Program-made: the position numbers and the translations under genes | Part shown: in pieces, positions 59,485 to 64,000 of the stretch | How positions within the stretch are numbered: the first letter of the stretch is position 1 | Layout of the letters: the number at the start of each line of letters is the position of its first letter | The notes under the pieces: model-generated | Databases searched by the model: none | Told to the model about the DNA's origin: nothing | Seen by the model: only the letters and a program-made list of their open reading frames with translations | Source: Microvenator marinus | Lineage (GTDB): Bacteria > Myxococcota_A > Bradymonadia > Bradymonadales > Bradymonadaceae | NCBI RefSeq assembly: GCF_007993755.1 | Contig: NZ_CP042467.1 | Span: 3,620,001-3,684,000 of the forward strand | DNA length: 64,000 bases | Direction of reading: 5' to 3'

Positions 59485-60039
59485 GTGGCAAAAATACTAG
59501 CGTTTTCAGGATCATTGCGGGCGGCGAGTGTGAATCGAAAACTTCTGAAGCTCGCGGCTTCGGAGTTGAGAGAGGCGGGAGCCGAGGTCACCATCATCGA
59601 CCTCAACGATTATGAGCTTCCATTCTACAATCAGGAGCTTCAAGACGGTGGTTTTCCGGAGGCATCGGACAAGCTGCGTGAGCTCGTTGAGGCGCATGAT
59701 GCCGTGCTGATCGTGACCCCTGAGTACAATTTTTCTTTCCCGGCTGTGGTCAAGAACGTGCTCGACTGGTTGAGCCGGTACAGGCCGCAACCTTTTGGCG
59801 GAAAGCACGGGCTCTTGATGTCCGCATCACCAGGTTTTGTAGGCGGAAACCGAGGTCTCTGGGCGCTGCGTGTGCCTCTTGAGTGTATGGGCGTGCACGT
59901 GCACCCTAATATGTTCTCGCTGGCGCAGGCCAACAAGGCGTTTGCCGACGACGGCACCCTTGCAGAAGACGCGCTTTCGGCTCGACTTAAGAGCCTCGCC
60001 GGTGATTTTGTGAGCCGTGTGGACAAGGCGAACGCGTGA
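59485..60039 (+). CDS. NAD(P)H-dependent FMN reductase
   Basis: A 184-residue flavodoxin-like protein. GTG start, with GGAAAG upstream. FSGSLRAASVNRKLL is the FMN phosphate-binding loop, PEYNFSFPAVVKNVLDWLSR the flavin region. These enzymes reduce quinones, chromate or azo compounds using NAD(P)H. It overlaps the next gene by GTGA. Confidence 0.9.
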   Translation: MAKILAFSGSLRAASVNRKLLKLAASELREAGAEVTIIDLNDYELPFYNQELQDGGFPEASDKLRELVEAHDAVLIVTPEYNFSFPAVVKNVLDWLSRYRPQPFGGKHGLLMSASPGFVGGNRGLWALRVPLECMGVHVHPNMFSLAQANKAFADDGTLAEDALSARLKSLAGDFVSRVDKANA

Positions 60040-60917
60040 GATTCTTGCTCCTATTGAGTGTTTTGGCGGCCTCTTGTGCGACTGCGCCAGAGGGACCTCC
60101 TCAGTATGACGGGCCCGAAGTTGTCTTGAACGAAGGTGTTTGGGACTTCCGTGATGGTGTTTCTAAGCTGGGTGAACCGGAGTTTTTGCAGGCCTTGAGT
60201 GAGTACGATTTCATCGTGCTCGGGGAGTCGCATGACTCCGTTGAGGACCATGCGATGCAGGCCCGCGTGTACTCGGGTTTGATCGAGCTCGGTGCTCGTC
60301 CGGCGCTCGGCATGGAGATGTTTCAGCGCCCTTTCCAGCCCGTTCTAGTCGCGTACGTTGCCGGTGAGTTGGATGAGGCACAAATGCTCGCTGAAACGGA
60401 ATACGAGGCACGTTGGGGCTTTGATCCTGGCTTCTACTCACCGTTGTGGCAGGCGGCTCAGGTGGCTGGTTTGCCCGTCGTTGCGCTGAACGTGCGTCGC
60501 GAGCTCACAAAACGTGTTTCAGCTGTGGGCGTGGATGGTTTGAGCGAGACGGAGCGTGCCGACTTACCTGAGTTGGTTTTTGGGCCTGATGCATATCGCA
60601 ATTGGTTGGGGCAGGTTTTCGCCGCGCACGGCATGAGCACTACGGATGCGCGTTTTGAGCGTTTCTTTCAGGCGCAAGTCTTGTGGGATGAGACCATGGC
60701 GGATTCGGCCGTACGTGCGTGGTCTGAGCAACAACCGGTGGTGATCATTGTGGGACGTGGTCACGTAGAGCGGGGTTGGGGAATCCCGAGCCGAATCAAG
60801 CGGCGTCTGCCCAATGCTCGGGTGGCTACGGTGGTGACAGCGCCCGCGGGTACAGCCGCGTCAGAAGTGTTTGGCTTGGCCGATTTCATCGTGTCTACGA
60901 GGGCTCCGTCCTCGTAG
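60036..60917 (+). CDS. ChaN-family lipoprotein
   Basis: A 293-residue protein with a lipoprotein signal (LSVLAASC, Cys about 10). The ChaN pattern is visible in FIVLGESHDSVEDHAMQARV, ALGMEMFQRPFQPVL and PVVIIVGRGHVERGWGIP. ChaN of Campylobacter binds heme and may help iron uptake; other members are uncharacterised. The GTG start overlaps the FMN reductase stop. Heme binding would fit the heme-degradation operon elsewhere in the window, but no direct link is shown. Its 3' end overlaps a convergent hydrolase gene by 23 bp. Confidence 0.82.
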   Translation: MRFLLLLSVLAASCATAPEGPPQYDGPEVVLNEGVWDFRDGVSKLGEPEFLQALSEYDFIVLGESHDSVEDHAMQARVYSGLIELGARPALGMEMFQRPFQPVLVAYVAGELDEAQMLAETEYEARWGFDPGFYSPLWQAAQVAGLPVVALNVRRELTKRVSAVGVDGLSETERADLPELVFGPDAYRNWLGQVFAAHGMSTTDARFERFFQAQVLWDETMADSAVRAWSEQQPVVIIVGRGHVERGWGIPSRIKRRLPNARVATVVTAPAGTAASEVFGLADFIVSTRAPSS

Positions 60918-61695
60918 AATTCAAAAACTCCAAGAGAATCGAGTTCAGAGCGTCCGGCGTTTGCCGCACAATCCCGTGCCCGGCGTCAGGAATGGTCTCC
61001 AAGATAGCGCCGGGTATGAGGCGTACGAGCTCATCCGAGCAATGTGGGTGGATGAGAATGTCTTTCTCGGGTTTGACCACAAGAGTCGGAGCAGAAATCT
61101 TGTGCAGGTGAGGCGCGGCTCGATGAGTGGAGACGGCGTGAAGCTGCGCAAGCCTGGTTTCTGGAGGCGGAGGATCACGGAAATCCTCACGCAAAGATTG
61201 GATGGCGGTCTCTTTGTGATTCGCCAGATATTCTGGGGGAAAGAGCAACTTCGCAAGCGACTCCATCCGCTGGGAACCCACGTTCGAGAGGACGAATCTC
61301 TTGATGCCTTCAAGCGGCGGGAGTCCACGTTTGACGCCACCCGCGTGGGTGGCCACCAAAGCCAGGCTAAGAACGCGGTCAGGGTGCTGGAGCGCAAGGT
61401 TCTGTGCCACCATGCCGCCCATCGAGATGCCGACGATATGAGCCTCGCTCCAGCCGAGCATATCCAAGATCGAAACGGTATCCGTTACGAGGTCGGACAT
61501 GGTGAGGCGGCGAGTTGGAACGGGGTCTGATTCGCCGATGCCGGCGTGGTCAAACGTCACAACGCGGTAGTGTTCGGCGAGCACGCTGGACTGGCGGCGC
61601 CATGCGTCCCCGCGCATACCGAACCCCATAATCATCAGCACCGGCGGGCCATCGTGAGAATGCTCGGTGTACCCAAGTCTACGATGTCGGCTCAC
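60895..61695 (-). CDS. Alpha/beta hydrolase
   Basis: A 266-residue enzyme. The oxyanion region VLMIMGFGMRGDAW, the nucleophile Ser in GISMGGMVAQNLAL, Asp in VVKPEKDILIHP and the His in DAGHGIVRQTP are visible. No signal peptide. It may hydrolyse an ester or be a peroxidase-like member. The GTG start overlaps the TGA of the VWA lipoprotein gene, so they form one operon. No specific substrate can be named. Confidence 0.88.
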   Translation of the reverse strand: MSRHRRLGYTEHSHDGPPVLMIMGFGMRGDAWRRQSSVLAEHYRVVTFDHAGIGESDPVPTRRLTMSDLVTDTVSILDMLGWSEAHIVGISMGGMVAQNLALQHPDRVLSLALVATHAGGVKRGLPPLEGIKRFVLSNVGSQRMESLAKLLFPPEYLANHKETAIQSLREDFRDPPPPETRLAQLHAVSTHRAAPHLHKISAPTLVVKPEKDILIHPHCSDELVRLIPGAILETIPDAGHGIVRQTPDALNSILLEFLNSTRTEPS

Positions 61696-63179
61696 AACAA
61701 ACAGTCCAAGTCCGCCCGGTCAGTCAGGCCGTCACAATCGTTGTCGATGCCGTCATCACAATCGAATTCAAAGTCGTCCTCTGGAACACATTCCTCAGTC
61801 GGCTCTCCACAACCCGCCAGCATCTCGAGCCGGCCTTCGGTCGAAGCCTCCACCTCCGTACAAAGCAGCGGGCAAAGGACCGCGGCATCATTCTCGACGT
61901 AGAAGTTGCGGTTTCCGCACTGTGCCTGGTCCGATGGCGCAACGATCTCCGTGCTCGCCCCTGGGTTAGGCGTCCACTGCAAGGTCACGCTATCGGCGAT
62001 GATTTCAAGGCCCTCGGGCGCGTCTGGGAAGCCGATTTCGCAACCGATCTTGGCCTGTTCGATGATGTTCTGGGCCACGGCCTGGAAAACCACATCGTAC
62101 GAGTCGAGGTTGCAAATCGAGTATCGCAGTCCACCAGTCGCGATGGAGAGCTTTTGGTACTCGAGGCCCACATTGACGCCGTATGGACATCGGTCGTTAT
62201 TGATAGGGTCGGTGGGCTGGAAAGCCATATTGTTGTTTTCATCTACACCGATAATCGAGTGGAAGATGAAATTTCGGTCGCCCTCGGTGCCGAACTGACC
62301 GCCGAGCTGGAAGAGCTGCCGTTCAAATTCAAGCGCATTGACGTCAGAACCGTCAGGGAAACGCCCGGATGGCTCGTCATCAGTGATCTCAAGGAAGACC
62401 TTGAAGGCTTCAGGACGCAGCCACTCTTGCCACCCGTTTGGCGCAAAACCGTGCTGGTCGGGCTGGTCAAACGACTCGATGATGCGTGGAAGGGAGTTAC
62501 GTGAGCCAATCGGCAGATCGTATTGGAAGAAGTTCTGTGTGTTTGCCGGTTGTCCAGGAATCGGCGAACAATTGGTGCCCGAGAGGGGCTCAGCCACGCA
62601 GATTCGTCGGTCTTCAAAATCTCCATGGGCCGAAATCATGATGACTCGGAAGTCGATGCCGCTCTGTCGGATGATATCCGCAAAATTCGAGTTGATATTG
62701 TTCTCAACGGCCTCGATCTCTTGGGACATCGAGCCCGAGTTGTCGATCACGATGATGACGTCGATTGGCTTCTCTTCCAGATTCGCCACAAAGGAGCGAA
62801 GCCCACACGGCTCATCACCGAAAAGTGGGTTTGAACCCGCGTCTACCTCGGGGCCGTCCAAGAACCCGTCTCCATCGGAGTCAGGGTTGAGTGGGTCGGT
62901 TCCAAGTGCCACTTCGTCACCATCGCTCAAACCGTCGCCGTCGGAGTCAGGGTCATTGGGATTGGTCCCAAGGCGAATCTCATCTTCATCGCTTAGCCCA
63001 TCCCCATCTGAGTCGGGTTTCCCATTATTTGAGCCGGTAGGATTGTTGGTGCCCGTTGGGTTATTGGGTGTACTCGGGTTGTTAGGGTTATTTCCGTTAC
63101 TCCCTGAGGTATCATCAGAACAGCCAGTGGCCCAAGCGAGCAGCGCAGCACAACACAACAATCGAATTGAGAATTTCAT
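61692..63179 (-). CDS. VWA-domain lipoprotein with thrombospondin-type-3 repeats
   Basis: A 495-residue lipoprotein (LLAWATGC, Cys20). An Asn/Pro/Thr linker precedes three 22-residue DSDGDG-rich repeats that should bind calcium (about 55-120). A VWA domain follows with VIIVIDNSGSMSQEIEAVE (MIDAS). A Cys-rich tail ends with DCDDGIDNDCDGLTD, a metal-binding motif common in myxobacterial surface proteins. GGGAG precedes the ATG. The protein probably works at the cell surface in binding or adhesion. Confidence 0.87.
   Translation of the reverse strand: MKFSIRLLCCAALLAWATGCSDDTSGSNGNNPNNPSTPNNPTGTNNPTGSNNGKPDSDGDGLSDEDEIRLGTNPNDPDSDGDGLSDGDEVALGTDPLNPDSDGDGFLDGPEVDAGSNPLFGDEPCGLRSFVANLEEKPIDVIIVIDNSGSMSQEIEAVENNINSNFADIIRQSGIDFRVIMISAHGDFEDRRICVAEPLSGTNCSPIPGQPANTQNFFQYDLPIGSRNSLPRIIESFDQPDQHGFAPNGWQEWLRPEAFKVFLEITDDEPSGRFPDGSDVNALEFERQLFQLGGQFGTEGDRNFIFHSIIGVDENNNMAFQPTDPINNDRCPYGVNVGLEYQKLSIATGGLRYSICNLDSYDVVFQAVAQNIIEQAKIGCEIGFPDAPEGLEIIADSVTLQWTPNPGASTEIVAPSDQAQCGNRNFYVENDAAVLCPLLCTEVEASTEGRLEMLAGCGEPTEECVPEDDFEFDCDDGIDNDCDGLTDRADLDCLL
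62824..63018 (-). repeat. 66-nt tandem repeats encoding calcium-binding DSDGDG units
   Basis: Three imperfect copies with an exact 66-nt period: related bases occur at 62872, 62938 and 63004. They encode the DSDGDGLSDEDE-type units inside the VWA lipoprotein. They are coding repeats, not a mobile element or array. Confidence 0.8.
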
Positions 63180-63316
63180 TTTCGCTCCCTTTAGAATTCG
63201 CAGAGAATAGGCATTTTAGACCCATAGTACAAGCGTTGCTGAGAAGTTGCGCCGGACTCGACCCTGTGCTATCCCCAGCCATGTATTCTTGAAGTAAACC
63301 ATGCACGAGTTTGTAC

Positions 63317-64000
63317 ATGACTAACGGGCCGACTCGAATTTCCCCCTTCCGGTGTTTGCTGGTTGGGATGCTCTCTGCACTTTTGGCAATTCCCACTCCT
63401 CTAATGGCTCAGGGCTTCGAATTTGACGAAGAAGAGACTGCGCCTGTCACCGAGGTAGCCGAGGAAGAAGCCGAAGATGACGGTGAAGGAATGACCTTCA
63501 CTTCCGACGACCTCTCAAAAGAGGACGCGGTTGAAGAGAAGATCCCAAATGTGGCGATTGTGGCCGTACCAGGGGCCAATATGGACCCGGAGCGTCGCGC
63601 AGAAGTTCAGGCAAAGATGATGGAAGTAGCTAAGAACTACGGCGCGATTGTGGCTGTGGGTCCGGAAGCCATTCTCCCCGGGCTTGAAGATCGCGGCGTT
63701 GATGAATGTGTCACCGACCCTCTTTGTCTAGGAAGCGTGGGTGATGATGCCTCGGTGGACCGCATCGTGGTGGGACGTGTGCGTGAATCTGTGGATGGTC
63801 TTGAGTTCGGCGTCGATTATTTCGACGTGGGCGACCGCCTCTTTATCGCGTACGACACCAAGAAAGGCGTGAGCAGCACCTCGGATGTTGTGGACGCTGT
63901 GGAACCCGCGATGCGTAACATCTTCGGCATCAAGGACGCCTCTAAGGATCCAAATTACGTGGGCACCGAAGATTCTAGCATCGTTCAAGATATCGTGGCC
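63317..64000 (+). CDS. Acidic secreted protein, N-terminal part (runs out of the window)
   Basis: An open frame of 228 codons that continues past the end. ATG 63317 gives a Sec signal (CLLVGMLSALLAIPTPLMAQ) and a Glu/Asp-rich segment (about 38-70). After it comes a domain with NVAIVAVPGANMDPERRAEV, GAIVAVGPEAIL, and DRIVVGRVRESVDG, alternating beta and alpha. The periodic pattern resembles periplasmic proteins with a PEGA or TPR C-terminus in related bacteria, but that part is not visible. ATG 63368 is a possible alternative start. Confidence 0.72.
   Translation, partial: MTNGPTRISPFRCLLVGMLSALLAIPTPLMAQGFEFDEEETAPVTEVAEEEAEDDGEGMTFTSDDLSKEDAVEEKIPNVAIVAVPGANMDPERRAEVQAKMMEVAKNYGAIVAVGPEAILPGLEDRGVDECVTDPLCLGSVGDDASVDRIVVGRVRESVDGLEFGVDYFDVGDRLFIAYDTKKGVSSTSDVVDAVEPAMRNIFGIKDASKDPNYVGTEDSSIVQDIVA

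Noticed and set aside
62824-63018. Short tandem repeats that might suggest a CRISPR or satellite array
   Set aside because: The 66-nt period keeps frame and encodes calcium-binding repeats; no unique spacers.
62338-63210. 290-codon plus-strand frame over the VWA gene
   Set aside because: Its Ser/Pro repeats are the antisense of the DSDGDG repeats; no independent coding signal.

Overview
The window reads as chromosomal DNA of a mid-GC, Gram-negative, predatory or marine-type deltaproteobacterium-like organism. The best guess is the Bradymonadales/Myxococcota neighbourhood. This rests on the many secreted lipoproteins with Asn/Thr- or Asp/Met-rich linkers, a thrombospondin-type-3 plus VWA lipoprotein, a choice-of-anchor-D Cys-rich lipoprotein, an AgmX-like C-terminus, and dense ATGA/GTGA overlaps between genes. 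The lineage is inferred from style, not from a marker gene. No tRNA, rRNA, CRISPR array, insertion sequence or prophage was recognised.

Layout. 1-7.1 kb: the end of an AbiEii-like toxin gene, an HrpB-type helicase, a lipoprotein, and a two-gene SMC-like ATPase/helical-partner module. 7.2-13.4 kb: a lipoprotein, a glutathione S-transferase, an orphan VapB-like antitoxin, and an ovoA-ovoB pair for ovothiol biosynthesis. 13.5-21.7 kb: a heavy-metal RND efflux operon (outer membrane factor, adaptor, CzcA-like pump) coupled to a response regulator and histidine kinase, with a convergent cytochrome b561. 21.9-28.4 kb: an outer-membrane protein, a VOC protein, a GSU2403-like nucleotidyltransferase preceded by a perfect 15-bp inverted repeat, two propeller-like lipoproteins, a His-rich secreted protein and a TetR regulator. 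28.6-34.7 kb: an ECF sigma factor, then a second RND adaptor and a 1475-residue RND pump fused to its TolC-type outer membrane factor. 34.7-38.1 kb: a sulfur module (CoA-disulfide reductase-rhodanese and ArsR-rhodanese) with a 26-bp operator-like palindrome, then two small membrane proteins.

38.1-45.7 kb is a respiratory block. A tetraheme lipoprotein, a Tat-type Fe-S protein and an NrfD membrane subunit diverge from napD, napA, a tetraheme NapB-like cytochrome and a NapF/G-like ferredoxin. No NapC or NapH is present, so the NrfD complex is the likely quinol-oxidising partner for nitrate reduction. After a sensor kinase with a frame-disrupted first PAS domain comes a Fur-box-controlled chuW-chuX-chuY operon for anaerobic heme degradation (47.5-50.0 kb), then a mosaic, probably decayed sigma-factor/lipoprotein locus. 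51-64 kb holds secreted proteins, a lipase-like hydrolase, an ADP-ribosylglycohydrolase, a secreted endonuclease I, DnaJ, a site-2 protease, an FMN reductase, a ChaN lipoprotein, an alpha/beta hydrolase, a VWA lipoprotein and the start of an acidic secreted protein that leaves the window.

Together the genes suggest a cell that switches between oxic and nitrate-respiring anoxic life, with redox buffering (ovothiol, CoA-disulfide/rhodanese), iron scavenging from heme under anoxia, and metal/drug efflux. A 22-bp operator-like sequence, AAAGATAG-N6-(C/A)T(A/T)(T/A)CTTT, occurs upstream of both the second RND system and the small membrane-protein pair. Its left half also occurs in the TetR gene's promoter, suggesting one small regulon.
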